64,000 nucleotides of DNA from Apium graveolens. Taxonomy: Eukaryota > Streptophyta > Magnoliopsida > Apiales > Apiaceae. Positions 32,801 through 43,513 of the stretch are shown here, piece by piece. The position numbers and the translations under genes are program-made. The stretch is from assembly GCF_009905375.1 (NCBI RefSeq), contig NW_027419131.1, positions 62,001 to 126,000 of the forward strand, in the 5' to 3' direction. The stretch's first letter is position 1, and each line of letters begins with the position of its first letter. The notes under the pieces were generated by a model. That model searched no databases, was not told where the DNA came from, and saw only the letters and a program-made list of their open reading frames with translations.

Positions 32801-33318
32801 AAGTGATAATTGGGATAGTTTAATAAAAAGCTCCCGTTTATCGAAAATACGGGTTTTATTGATTTACCTAAACGAGTATTGTATCGAAAATGTTGCGCCG
32901 GGACCCGCACAGGACAAACCGTACGCCGGATCGAAAAAGTCGAAACATGGAAAATGCTCGGAATATTACAATTAGGTTAGGAAGGAGTTCTCGAAAGAGT
33001 TTCGGGTTCCAAAAACGTAACAACGGTTGACGTGTTGGTTCCCGTTTTTATAAAATAGATTTTAATTACCCGGAATAAGATTTTAGAAATTTCATATGAT
33101 TCTTATAAATCCATAAACCAACATAAAAATAATTAGGAAGATATGACAATTATCTATATTTTATTTTGGACATATAAGAATTAAAATACTCAATTAATAT
33201 TATTTTTGAATATTCAAGTACAGATAACACTTAACAATTAGCTCACAGAATAGATATTGAACACACATAATAATTATATAATAGCAAAATAATTACACGA
33301 TATGTCCCGGATATTACA
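29886..33318 (-). repeat. Tekay-2 5' LTR (3433 bp)
   Basis: Partner of 20612-24045, about 98.7% identical by eye. The largest difference I see is a 4-base indel near 33030. TATA box at 32634-32641. Confidence 0.96.
32634..32641 (-). promoter_or_regulatory. TATA box in Tekay-2 5' LTR
   Basis: Minus-strand TATAAATA in the same context as 23358-23365. Transcription would start some 30 bp to its left on the plus map, leaving about 2.7 kb of R-U5 before the primer site. Confidence 0.65.
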
Positions 33319-33323
33319 ACATC

Positions 33324-33771
33324 TATCAACAACTAACACATCAGACAAACACGGCACGTGTCAGAGTACCGTTAGGACACCCTGAAGGTGGTCCTCGCCT
33401 GGACACGTGTATGCAATCCACCCAAGTCAGGCGTCCTCCGCCTCCTAGAATCAGCGGCCCTGATCTAGAGGTACCAACCCCTAAACCCTACATTTGGGCT
33501 ATATATACCCCCAAAGGTGAAGGGTTTAGGGGTTAGACACATTTTTACTACGCTCACTCCCTTACACACAGCATATACACACACAGCCACCCTTGTCCTC
33601 TCTATCTTCATCTTCCCCAACCAGAGTCTTATTCTCACACCGGAGGCGCCGCTGGGACAAAACCCCCTCCGGTGTTGTTTTGTAGGTGCCCAACAGCAGC
33701 TACACCTTATTCACACCCAGAAGGTCCAGGCACGGCATCGAACGGAGCCGCCCCGCTCACCGAACTTATCA
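33324..33771 (+). repeat. Tat 3' LTR, right part (448 bp)
   Basis: Resumes after the ACATC duplication, contains the TATA box and a C-rich leader, and ends ACTTATCA, the inverse of the TGATA start. The next five bases, TTATG, would be the target duplication of the Tat element; its partner is outside the window. Confidence 0.75.
33499..33508 (+). promoter_or_regulatory. TATA box of the Tat LTR
   Basis: GGGCTATATATACCCC, a strong plant TATA box, followed about 30 bp later by the probable start of R. A CACGTGTCAG-like G-box motif lies upstream at about 33354 and another CACGTGT near 33404. Confidence 0.7.
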
Positions 33772-35100
33772 TTATGTGTGACTCATTTAACTCTATGATA
33801 CTAGAGTTGCTTCCTTGCTTATTGCTAATTGACACTCAATGTGGAGGGAGAAAAGAAAGAGAGGCAGACCAAGAAAATATGGACTTAATGCATCAAAATA
33901 CACTCAGTGTCACTGTTGCCGATTGCTGATTAGTCACCTCCAACCGGGTTTTCCTCCAAATTTTTGTCGTCCCTGTTAAAAATAGGACTTTAGTTCCATA
34001 AAGTTTAGGTATGACTATGGATTTATGTTGGCATTTTTCCTTTTCATATTCCAGTGCATTTTAAGGTTTATAGTTATAATTGTGATATGGTTCCTCCGCG
34101 AGTCCTCTATGATTTTTTTTATAAAAATGAGCTATAGAATTATTAGAGTATTCAGCTGATTCCTGAAAACCATATCTTGAATGTTAGAGTATTCAGCTGA
34201 TTCATGTATAGGTTAAAACATCATAGAATTTCTTTCAGTTGTATGTCATACATGATTATCTTTTGTTTGCTATTGTTTTAGGTTTGTAAATTACCATTAG
34301 CAAAAAACGATGTTGTTTATTTTTCAAGTCTTGCTTCTTAATTGCACAATTGGATACGCGACCTCATTTTTTATGTTTTGTGAAGTTTAAATTGGCAGGA
34401 TTTAATTGTTTGTCTTTTTATTAAGGACTTGAACTATATATGTTTCTCCTGCCTTTTATTGTCTTCTTCACTTTTCCACCTGCAAAGTCTATACATGTCA
34501 AGTCTATGGGAAAATAATTGATAAATTGTTTGTGAGGAATTTACAACTTACCATTTTGTTGGCTTTATGCAGAAAATCCAGTGGTAACTGATATTTTCTT
34601 TCTTATGTCTAGATATGAAGACATGCATGCTGGGTATGTTAAAATTAATACCATCATCTAACCATTCACCCTTTTCCCAATAGGCACACATAGAAATTTA
34701 TTTACCTTCTTTTCTTAATCTTGTGGTGCCTTGTATAATAAAATGCTTCTACTGCGTTTTATTTCCAACATAAAGGAATCTGATGGACATGAAAATTGTG
34801 CAAAACAACATGTATTGCTAATGAGTAATGTCAAACCAGAAATTCTTGGCATCTTAAAATGATTATATGTGTCGTTAAAATACAAGTTGTCTTTGATTAA
34901 AGTCTTCCATTACTCCAACACTTGAAAAATGTCATCCTATGAATATTTAGTTTTGGTTGTAAGCTATTGTGTGGTCTGATCAAAATGTTGCTTATATTTT
35001 GATTTATTGATCATTGCCCAAATGTTTATAAAGTGATGTATCTTAAAATGATCTTCACTTTCTCTCTGCATTGTGTACAAGGTCAATTTATCTCTTCACT
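33772..35100. other. Non-coding, no feature recognised
   Basis: Sequence right of the Tat LTR, less AT-extreme than the LTR interiors. Pyrimidine tracts followed by AG occur (for example before 34575 and 34617) and could be intron ends of a decayed gene, but I cannot join any open segments into a recognisable protein. Confidence 0.3.
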
Positions 35101-35109
35101 TTAGATGAT

Positions 35110-35245
35110 TGATATTATGGAACAAACACTCTTGGTACCGGGACCGTGTGGTATTACAGTGTGCAGGGATAGGGACAGGGAAAGCTAGGAGATGAGAGGA
35201 TAGTTGCTGTGAAGAAATTGGCTATAGGGAAATGTATTATTTTAT
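35110..35245 (+). pseudogene. Protein-kinase-like relic (ATP-binding region)
   Basis: Broken frames here read like the start of a plant receptor-kinase domain: TLGTGTV, then, after a frame change, GDERIVAVKKLAIGK, where VAVKKL would hold the ATP-binding Lys. Only about 45 codons are recognisable, and no catalytic loop follows. It may be a gene fragment carried by the transposon whose terminus lies at 35808-35821. A chance resemblance is possible. Confidence 0.35.
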
Positions 35246-35279
35246 TTAAGAACACTTTTGTAAATTCCCCGTATGAAAA

Positions 35280-35821
35280 TTATCAAACCGTTGTGTATAA
35301 GAAATAACACTGTAGTTTTTAATTTTCTAAATCGTTGTCCAATGTTAATAATATATGTTTTCTTAGCAATACAAAATTGTCAAAAACTTGTAATAATATG
35401 TTCCGGTCAATAGTTTTGTCAATCTAAATAATTATAGTAGGAGCATTCACACAATTCTTCTAGACAACAGAACCGTTGTGTTCATTTGAATTGGATTTTA
35501 GAGACTATTGACTATACTAATCTAAGACAACACATTATTTTATAAAAACTATTTTGTTAAGAGAGATTACCCATTAATAATCACTTAATAAATACTTGAC
35601 TAAGTAGAAGTCTTACAATAGTTCATTAAACTAGACCATTGTCTATACCAACCTTCGAACAACAGTTTTATATGCACTTGCTGTTGTCTTGGATGAAGAC
35701 ATACAACAGATGAGTACCGTTGTCTGATACGCGTATCAGAAGGCACATCAATACTCAACGGTATTGAGGGGTATTAGACAACGGTTTAAAACTGTTATCT
35801 CAACCTATTTTTCTTGTAGTG
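35280..35821. mobile_element. CACTA (En/Spm)-type transposon end, partial
   Basis: The right boundary reads TTTTTCTTGTAGTG (35808-35821), the inverse of the classic CACTACAAGAAAAA terminus. To its left are several copies of a subterminal motif, ACAACGGT or ACCGTTGT (for example near 35292, 35470 and 35779), as expected for CACTA ends. I could not find the matching left terminus, so the left coordinate only marks where the motifs begin. Confidence 0.6.
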
Positions 35822-36170
35822 TGGATGTATGGGCCACACATAATATGCCCGAATGCGGCAACGGTGACAACTGGAAGTATGGGAGTCATTCTTCTACATG
35901 TAGAGAACAATAAATATTTATGGTTATACGACTGATCATCGTAACTCGGGGGCTCCGGTGAATGTCCTATACTTTCAATTGGAATTGAGATGCAATACCA
36001 TAACCCAAGCGTATATGCTGGGTTTATCATTAAGATATTTGCAGACTAATAAGTCAATCAAAGAATTATTTTGAAAAGAGGTGTGTATCAGTAAGAAAAA
36101 CTACTTTAACCAAACATATATCTATATATGGATTTGGATATAAATTCTTATACAGTCTTTTTTATACTGT
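35822..36170. other. No recognised feature
   Basis: About 350 bp of unassigned sequence. A minus-strand open stretch (36030-35800) has no motif I recognise and extends into the CACTA terminus. Confidence 0.3.
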
Positions 36171-36672
36171 CAATTATTATGTTGGGCATTATAGCTCACA
36201 CTTGTTTTCTTAAAATGACACAACACAATAGTGAACACAGCCCGGAAGCGAGTAGAAAATGACCAGCTTTTCCATAGATTGTTTGGTGAAGTGCCACAGG
36301 TAGACTGTATGAGCTGGATTATTTTCAGTTATTTTTAGTCTGACTTATATATAAGTATGACTTATGTAAGGTAGTAATGAAGAAACATATATTTGGCCAC
36401 CGGTCTAACCTTAAGTAAAGGTAACACCCGTGGCAAGACATAATTACTTTTGGTCTGTAATAACTATCATCTTGCGAATTCAATAACTCTAGTAATGATT
36501 GTTCGTTTCCAAGATAATAACCTGTAAGTATGTGTGTGTGTGTGCGCGCATTAATAAGTGTGGGGTTGTAGATGCATGACTATTTAAATTATTGTGCAAA
36601 GATAAATGTTTAAACATGATTCAAGATGCCGTGGCCTCCTAAATCCCTGACCCCGGATTTGGGGGCATCACA
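36170..36672 (+). repeat. Relic of a Tekay-like LTR end
   Basis: The last bases, CTGACCCCGGATTTGGGGGCATCACA, given here as CTGACCCCGGATTT then GGGGGCATCACA, closely match the ends of the solo LTR (TTTGGAGGGCATCACA at 61362) and of Tekay-2 read in the same orientation. A (GT)n tract at about 36530-36550 parallels the (TG)n near the end of the solo LTR. The start of the relic is not clear; 36170 is where AGCTCACACTTG begins to resemble the conserved LTR interior. Confidence 0.45.
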
Positions 36673-36749
36673 CATGTTTTATTGACTTTGTAATGCTTTG
36701 GTTTTAAAATGATTTATATGGTATTGGCGTCGTTGAGGAATTTGAGAAT

Positions 36750-37020
36750 ATGAGGATAATTAACACCTCGAAGATAAAGAGATTGTCTGATTTAAGCTAT
36801 GCTACGTATGTTGAGTTATTGATGACTTTCATATATTTTATTAGATTAAATTGTTATGAATCAACAAACTTTTTTCCCAATATTAATGTACAATTAAGTG
36901 TTCTCTTAGTTGCTATTTGGAAAGAGCTTGCCAAGATTGTTAATAATGAGTATTCTGCTAAATTTGAGAAGTTTGTCATTGCTATTTTAACAAGCACTAA
37001 ATTGGTAACGTATAAGAGTA
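36750..37020 (+). pseudogene. Fragment resembling an RPA1-type OB-fold protein
   Basis: The open frame encodes about 90 residues. The end, VAIWKELAKIVNN followed by FEKFVIAILTSTKLVTYKS, has the spacing and residues of plant replication-protein-A large-subunit-like proteins: a strand with W-x-x-LA, then a strand V-I-A-I-x-T-S-T, then Y/F-K/R-G. Such proteins occur as host genes and inside Helitrons. The frame is cut at TYK by the Sirevirus LTR starting at 37021. The match is from memory of motif shape and needs a profile search. Confidence 0.4.
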
Positions 37021-37523
37021 TGTTGTTGGGAATATGTTGTGCTCTTGATGATAAGTTGAACAAAAAACCTTAGTAGATTTAACTTAGTATTTTTGTAGCT
37101 CTCGACGAATGTTTTAATTTAGTCCCGACGGATGAACTTTACAGTCCCGACGGATGACAATTTGACATCCATCGAGAGTGTAGCTTATGTAATAATAAGT
37201 CTTGTAGCACATTTCTGCAATCAACAATGTTTTAGTTGAGTAGATTCTGTAGGATTCTTTAAGTCATGTGACTACTAGATTGATATGCAGAATAGGTTGA
37301 CTAATTGTAAATATAAGATTTCTTGTAATTCTGCATAAGTGAAATAGAATCAAGTGACAGAAAGACTCCCGACGGATGATAAACAAATACTCCCGACAGA
37401 TAATCAACAAGGCTCCCGACGAATGTCCAAAATAGTCCCGGCGGATGATGATGTTCAAAATAGCAGTTGACAGTGACATCACAGTCACATACGTCGGGTG
37501 TTTACAAATGGAATGTGGCAGCC
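37021..37523 (+). repeat. Sirevirus 5' LTR, left part
   Basis: Starts TGTTGTTGGGAATATGTTG, aligned with TGTTGTGAATATGTTG of the reverse copy ending at 63606. It carries about nine variants of the motif CCCGACGGATGA between 37085 and 37495. Interrupted at 37523 by the element 37524-44849. Confidence 0.85.
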
Positions 37524-38861
37524 TGTTAGGTCCCAATGTATTTGTAGAAGGGGGGGGTTGAATACAAACAGTACCGAATAATCGATAAATGCGGAATAAA
37601 AAAAAATGTGAAACAAAATTCAAGTTAAATAAAAATATTATTAAACTTAAAAGGTGTTACAACAACTGTATCGATTACAAGGAATTGATCTCAAATTAAT
37701 TATCACAAATTTAGAATAAATTCGACATGAACTTTTTCTATTTTTGCAATAATTAGAATCAAATGCTAAACGCGATTTGAGATTAAGTTCTAGGGATTTT
37801 GATCCGCTAGATTGTTACACAAGAGCAAGATAAAGATTTCTAGTGGATTGGATTTAACTTTACAATCTAGAAATTTAATCTTGAAGTATGCAGATGAAAA
37901 GATGAAATATTTCTGCTTGTTTTTCTTTTCTGCTTTGTTCATGACTTCTATGATCTGGATGATTTTTTGTTGAATGGTTGCTTCTGTCTTTAAGTAATCA
38001 ACCGAATAGAATAGAGCTGGCATGACAATCCTTTTGAACTAGCAAGACTTTTGGTGAGACAATCAGTTGAGCTAGTATGACTTTCGGTATGACTATCAAA
38101 TGAACTAGCAAGACTATCTGATTGAACTAGCAAGACAATCCTCTTCCAGTGTAACTTTCGGCAAGACAATTATTTGTACTAGCATGACTTTCGGTATGAC
38201 TATTGATTGTCATACCGATTGTCATATTTGTACAATCAGATTTGTCTTGCTGAATTTAAATGAATTTTAATCCAATTTAAATTCTGAAAATCCTTAATAT
38301 TAATTCTGAATTAATTAATCAATTAATTCAATTAATCAATAAATTAATCTTTGCAGATATAATTTATTTTCTTAATTAAATTATATGACTTAATTAATTA
38401 ATAGAGAATTAATACTAACCTTGAGCAGCAACCATTCTTCTGAATATCTTCTAAAAATCACTGAAAATTATGAATCAATTCCACCACTTCAATGTTGACA
38501 CTCAATGTACTGTCTGGTTCATGAGTGACTAACTTCCGTGACGTTTCTTCAAGCCTTGACCTTGATACTCTTGATTTTCTTCAGACTAAATCCTTGTAAT
38601 TAAATGATACCCTGACGAGATCTCTGTCACTTGATTAAATCCACAATCTTGATTTATATCACTGAGGCATGATCAATTTCTTGAACTTCTTCCAGTGAAT
38701 TAATTCCTCAAGTCTGTAGATGAACCTTGTCTCTGAATCCTTTGACAGATATTATTTTGCGAGATCTCTTTGATGGTAGATTCACCATTTACTTATTACA
38801 TTCTTATTTGAGTTGAGTTAAATCCTCAAATATACAAATAGGCTATGACATATGCCTTACA
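37524..38861 (-). repeat. Gag-only Sirevirus 3' LTR (1338 bp)
   Basis: Plus-strand ends TGTTAGGTCCC and ATATGCCTTACA. The polypurine tract adjoins its right end. It contains several copies of a CTAGCATGACTTTCGGTATGA-like phrase near 38040-38200. Confidence 0.95.
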
Positions 38862-38876
38862 ATCTCCCCCTATTTG
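38862..38876 (-). other. Polypurine tract of the gag-only Sirevirus
   Basis: Minus strand CAAATAGGGGGAGAT followed by the TGTAAGG LTR start. Confidence 0.85.
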
Positions 38877-40930
38877 TTTGTTAGACAATAACACACAAAT
38901 ACCTAGAGGATAACTCAACTAACAAATAAGAAAAAGATATAAACAGAAATGCAAAGTAAATAGCAGGAAAGTTCTGGATAACATTTAACCTTTTCCAGAT
39001 TCCAAAATAGATGTTCCTCTAGACTGAACATATCTTCAAGTAGTTTCATCTTCTTTTGTACAACCACATTTCCTGTTGAGAAGCACATATCTCTCTTGCT
39101 TCTCCCCCTATGAAAATCAATTGATTAAAGAAGATCACCTTCGTTTACCACCTCTCCCGTACAATAGGATCCACAGATAAAAACCAATGGTACTCCCCTA
39201 ACAGCTTCTTCCCTTACTAGAAAATCACCTTGTGTTTACCACCTCTCCCGTACAATAGGATCCGTAGTTACAAACAACAATGGTGTGGTGTAGTGTACAT
39301 ATGATCTTTTTCTTCCTCCCTGCTATTTCTCCCCCTTAGTTGAGGAATCCTCCAAAATATTACTTAAGCTTTTATCTCCCCCTTAAAGAAGGAATGTATG
39401 CCGTCGTCTGAAGGAGTTCTCATATTCACTTGGTTGGAAAAGAAATAATAAGAAGTTTCTCTTTTTTTCTCACTGTGAGTGTGTGATTCTGTTTAGTGTA
39501 CCTCACATGTGTTTCACTCTTCTCTCCACTCGTGTTTACACTCATTCTCACATGTGTATCACTCTTCTCTCATAGCTCCATAATCCAGCTGTACCTGCAA
39601 GGAAAATCACCTTAGCCATCCTTAAGGAGGTCACAGGTGGTGCAATGGGAGTTCGCAAATCCCCATCCTTGTTAAACTCGTCAGATGAATCTGAGTCATA
39701 ATCTACAAGTTGCTAGTTTCCCTTTTAGGGTTCCAGATTTGAATTCTGGGAAGGTAAACAATGATCCAACGAATTTAGCATAAAGATCAAAGTTCCCTTC
39801 TAATGCCTATGAAGACATTTCCTTGTGACTCATCAGGTAATATCTGAATCATTGTTAACAAGTTGCCGATCTGCGCCTATGTCAGATCCACTATCCGCAG
39901 ATGCATCCAGGGGATTTAAGCCTGGGGAGGTAGACACTGACCACTGACATATGGCTTTCGGATCAGTATCCTCTCCTAACACCTGTAAAGGCAATTGGTC
40001 CATTAACGAACCTTGAACAATCGAATCTGACCTTAAAATGGTCAAAACTCTTGTTTCCGTCAACTCATCCTTTGTGTGTGTAACCTTTCCTTGTGCATCA
40101 AGAATTGTTTATGTTTGAAGTGGTGACATTACATCGGATACCCTGGCCGACAGGCAAATTTCAATAGACGCACCATGTTGAGAGAATGAATCTAGTAACT
40201 GTTTTTGTGCCTTTTCAGCCATTACATCTTTTTGAGAAGATATATGGGGGCTAGCAGTTGTCTCGGTTTAAATACTACTCATCTATGTAGGAGACAGAGC
40301 TACTGGGTTGACTACAGAACCTTCCTTATGTGGTGCACTAAGGCACTATCTCCCTCACGCTCATTCATACTACATTTAGTGGTAAGAGAGTGTTGGTTGG
40401 TTCTGTTTCTGTGTTTGTCTTTATAGTCTAGGATAGATGTTGTGGGTTTTCAACCTCATGACTGTCAATGAAAGAAGGTCATTGGAGACTGAACCTATAT
40501 CACAGAACATATGGTAATAGAGAGAAAATGATGTACAATAGTGATTTCAAAAGATTTTACATGAAATAAGAAATCACTAATGTAGAAAGAAGTTTGATTT
40601 ACTCCTAAAACTCACTGCACATATAAAACAATATGATTGTGCCTAGTGATTAGAGAGTTATAAATATGACGATTACTTGAGCAGTACACTAGTTCATACC
40701 AACCTGAAGTGAGATTGTGAAGAAGAGATTGCATAGTCCAATAGATCTGCAGCTGCAAAGTCCATGAACTGTGGTGCACTGACTTCCTCTTTTGACTCAC
40801 CAACCAGGAGTACACTTGTACACATCTTACTAGAGTCCAATTCCAAGTGTAATGTGCAGCAGGTGCCTGATATGTCGTAATATTCTCAAGTCTCGTCACT
40901 GGTGCTATATGTTAGATACTGCTTCCTGAT
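38877..40930 (-). other. 3' region of the gag-only Sirevirus
   Basis: About 2 kb where pol and any env-like frame would lie. I find no integrase, RT or RNase H motifs. Two short minus-strand open stretches (40899-40612 and 40063-39833) have no recognisable domain; the second is acidic and serine-rich and could be a relic of the variable 3' frame found in Sireviruses. Confidence 0.45.
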
Positions 40931-41159
40931 AATAACCTAGCACAATATACAAATTTTCAATGATAACATTCCCAGCTTACAAACAGCCATATCCCTCAGA
41001 TAAACCTTTGTTGTTATCTCCAAAGGTAACCAGTGGGCCAGCTTTCTCAATCCACATTTGATAGCAGGGCTCTATCTCCGGTCATATGTCTTGATGATCC
41101 ACTTGTCAAGAATCCACACTACCGGTTACACCTGTATACTGCCCTGCACTTCAAATGGA
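40930..41159 (-). pseudogene. Protease / pre-integrase relic of the gag-only Sirevirus
   Basis: Directly after the gag stop the minus strand keeps pieces of the copia protease region: a VDS remnant of the catalytic LDSG, then, past stops, KAGPLVTFGDNNKGLSEGYGC and a stop, then AGNVIIENLYIV. The first piece matches ERAGPSITFEDDNKG of the element at 47845. Homology to pol ends after this, which places the deletion breakpoint at about 40930. Confidence 0.7.
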
Positions 41160-43358
41160 TTAGACCTTCTTCGGAACCCAAACTTGGTTGGGCCCGGCAT
41201 ACTTGTAGAATTGTCCTTTGTCAGGCAAAACAACATTTTTAATTTTAATGGTCTCAACATCCTCAATGACTGAACATTTGACCTTGTAAACAGCCTTAAT
41301 AAATTTCTGTTTAGGCTTAGGCACAAATGTCTCCTTTCTAGCCTTAGAAGGACTAGCAGTCTTAGATCTATCACGCTTCTTGTTATTCACATGCTGACGA
41401 GGAGTAGTCTTATCATTAGAAACATGCTTACCATTAAAATAAGCATACATCATATTAAAAGCACAAGACATACAATTAGAAACACCACATGCTTTATGAG
41501 AGTGATTAACAGCAGGCAATTTATGCATGGTATTCATGGCATTTTTATTTTCCAACTCATGTGTGTCTGAGTTAGTCTCAGTTGCTTTCACAACTTTGAC
41601 TGGAACTTTCAACACACTCAACTTGGAAACAACCTTCTCATTATCAAGATCTTCAGCACGCATTTCTTCTTGAATAACAGAAGAGGTCGCATCAAATGGT
41701 TCAGCAATTGATGGTTTATAGAGGGGTTCATTAACACCCTTAAGCACATGTGGTACTTCCCTCCCTTTAACACAGACATGAGGAGGGGAGTTTATGCCTA
41801 ATTCTCCAATAGCAACATTGTAATCATAACCTATTCCAGATGTTTGATTAACAGATTGCTTACTGTAGAACTCTTTAGCCTTCGAACAAGAATTGAAGTA
41901 GGCTCTAACCTTAGTCTCAAGACTGGTGATCTTGTCTTTGAGAATAGTTTCGAGTTTTCTATAACAGTCAACTCTATTCTCTAGAAAAGATACTTGTTCT
42001 TTTAATTTGTCTTGATTAATATGCACTAGTCTTAATTCATTGACCTCTTTCTCAAGGTCTTTGATCTGTAAACTTAACAGTTCATTATCACGACGTGCAT
42101 TATCTAAGTTATCTCCTAGATGATAAACCAATTCAGTATCAGTATATTTTGCCTCTTTTCTTGACGATGAAGCTTTTTCATCAATAGCCATAAGAGCAAG
42201 ATTCCCTTCTTCTTCATCTTCACTATCAGTATCATCCCAGCTTCTTCCCTTTGCCATATAAGCCCTTTCAGAGTTACTCTTCTGATTTGAATAATAAGAG
42301 TTCTTCCTTACTTGCTTTGGCTTCCTACATTCTGTGGCAAAGTGTCCCAACTCATTGCAGTTATAGCATCTGATGGTGCTCCGATCAACCATCCCTGTTT
42401 TATATCCACCACTGCTGGTGTTAAAGGATGAAGATCCACCTTTCTGGAATTTGTTGTCATTGGACTTGTACTTAAGTTTAGGATTCCTCTTGAATCTGAC
42501 ATTGGAGAATCTTTTGACAATTTGGGCCATTGACTCATCTTCCAATTGCTCCAGCTCTTCCAAGGAATAAAAATCATCACTTGATTGATTTGTAGTAGGA
42601 GGATCATATTCTGCTACTAACACATTTTCCTCAGCCTTGGAAAACTGTACCATTCTCTCCAACTGTTGAGATTGTTGTTGTTGTTGACCTTCATCTACAA
42701 GAGCAGTAGATGTGCTAACCATTCTATCTTTCCCGTAGACTTCCTTTTGCTGAATTTGCTCCAACTCATAAGTTTTTAACACACCATAGAGTCTATCCAA
42801 AGAAATCTCACTCAGATCTCTAGCTTCTCTAATGGCAGTGATTCTATGTTCAAGATGAGTTGGCAGTGTTAAAAGGAACTTTTTGTTGACCTCCCTGATT
42901 GAATAAAATTTTCCATTTATGTTCAGGTTGTTGATCAACGCATTGTACCTCTCAAACACTTCAGTAATTCCTTCTCCTGGATTTGATTTAAAATGTTCAT
43001 ACTCAGAGGTAAGGATCTCCAACTTGTTCTCCCTAACTTCCTCTGTGCCTTCATTAATCACCTCAATAGTTTCCCACATGTGTTTGGAATTTTTACAGTT
43101 CATCACATGTCTGTTCATCAAGGGATCAAGAGAATCAATTAATATTAATTGAAGGCTGGCATCCAAGGACGCTTCTTCCTTCTCAGCAGGAGTAAAATCT
43201 TCAGGCTCTTTTGGATAGGTTCTAGCTTTGGTAATCACAACATCATCTACTATCACCTCTGGTTCAATAACCATCGGAGTTTTTAGACCCTTCTTTAACA
43301 AGTTCAGATATTTGGGATTTGCAACTTGTAAAAATAATAGCATCTTCTTCTTCCACAT
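41160..43358 (-). CDS. gag: Sirevirus gag, 732 codons, intact
   Basis: A long open frame from MWKKKMLLFLQVANP to VWVPKKV. Residues 1-220 form the copia gag domain (HMWETIEVINEGTEEVREN, SLDRLYGVLKTYELEQIQ as landmarks). The zinc knuckle CYNCNELGHFATEC is at 331-344, followed by acidic DDTDSEDEEEGNLALMA and a long coiled coil (about 400-480), as in large Sirevirus gags. The true start is probably the ATG at 43417; between it and 43358 the frame differs by one base in an A-run, so the N-terminus may be damaged. It has the largest intact coding capacity in the window while its pol is gone. Confidence 0.85.
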   Translation of the reverse strand: MWKKKMLLFLQVANPKYLNLLKKGLKTPMVIEPEVIVDDVVITKARTYPKEPEDFTPAEKEEASLDASLQLILIDSLDPLMNRHVMNCKNSKHMWETIEVINEGTEEVRENKLEILTSEYEHFKSNPGEGITEVFERYNALINNLNINGKFYSIREVNKKFLLTLPTHLEHRITAIREARDLSEISLDRLYGVLKTYELEQIQQKEVYGKDRMVSTSTALVDEGQQQQQSQQLERMVQFSKAEENVLVAEYDPPTTNQSSDDFYSLEELEQLEDESMAQIVKRFSNVRFKRNPKLKYKSNDNKFQKGGSSSFNTSSGGYKTGMVDRSTIRCYNCNELGHFATECRKPKQVRKNSYYSNQKSNSERAYMAKGRSWDDTDSEDEEEGNLALMAIDEKASSSRKEAKYTDTELVYHLGDNLDNARRDNELLSLQIKDLEKEVNELRLVHINQDKLKEQVSFLENRVDCYRKLETILKDKITSLETKVRAYFNSCSKAKEFYSKQSVNQTSGIGYDYNVAIGELGINSPPHVCVKGREVPHVLKGVNEPLYKPSIAEPFDATSSVIQEEMRAEDLDNEKVVSKLSVLKVPVKVVKATETNSDTHELENKNAMNTMHKLPAVNHSHKACGVSNCMSCAFNMMYAYFNGKHVSNDKTTPRQHVNNKKRDRSKTASPSKARKETFVPKPKQKFIKAVYKVKCSVIEDVETIKIKNVVLPDKGQFYKYAGPNQVWVPKKV

Positions 43359-43498
43359 GATATAATTTTCTTTATCAAAAAGTGGGATTTTAACGGTTCC
43401 AACTTTTGTGAAGTCATTATGAATTTTTGAATAAATAAAAATTCAAGGAGTTGAAAAATCACAAAAGTCTAGGATCTTGATTTGTTCGTTAATCAGAA

Positions 43499-43511
43499 GG
43501 CTCTGATACCA
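43499..43511 (-). other. Primer binding site of the gag-only Sirevirus
   Basis: Minus strand TGGTATCAGAGCC, canonical initiator-Met, two bases inside the 5' LTR. Confidence 0.92.
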
Positions 43512-43513
43512 AT

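Larger units (their letters stand above)
20612..33318 (-). mobile_element. Tekay-2: Ty3/gypsy chromovirus, minus strand, recent but defective
   Basis: LTRs at 20612-24045 (3434 bp) and 29886-33318 (3433 bp) differ at about 45 positions by eye. The TSD ACATC is perfect (20607-20611 and 33319-33323). Ends are TGTGAC...ATTACA, with a canonical initiator-Met primer site and a polypurine tract. Right to left it has an intact extra pre-gag frame, then gag, protease, RT, RNase H, integrase and chromodomain with at least eleven disabling changes. It interrupts the 3' LTR of the Tat element. Confidence 0.96.
1..33771 (+). mobile_element. Non-autonomous Tat-lineage Ty3/gypsy element, 5' end outside window
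   Basis: The element runs left to right: gag tail, protease, antisense spliced gene, tandem repeats, polypurine tract at 20199-20217 and a 3' LTR opening TGATAGGG and closing TTATCA. Two Tekay elements (2238-15710 and 20612-33318) are later insertions; without them about 7.6 kb of the Tat element is visible. I find no RT, RNase H or integrase motif in that sequence, so it would depend on enzymes from a relative. The Tat assignment rests on the protease sequence type and on the antisense gene, a feature known from Tat-lineage elements such as Grande and Retand. Alternatively, parts of two Tat copies are joined here, since exon 1 of the antisense gene occurs twice. Confidence 0.7.

Noticed and set aside
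33517..33929. Two overlapping small frames after the Tat TATA box
   Set aside because: They span the LTR end and have no features of known leaders; the first lies in R-U5.
35800..36030. 76-codon minus-strand gene
   Set aside because: It runs through the CACTA terminus and has no recognisable domain.
42308..42607. Alternative-frame protein inside the Sirevirus gag
   Set aside because: It overlaps the gag zinc-knuckle region, where the main frame clearly codes.
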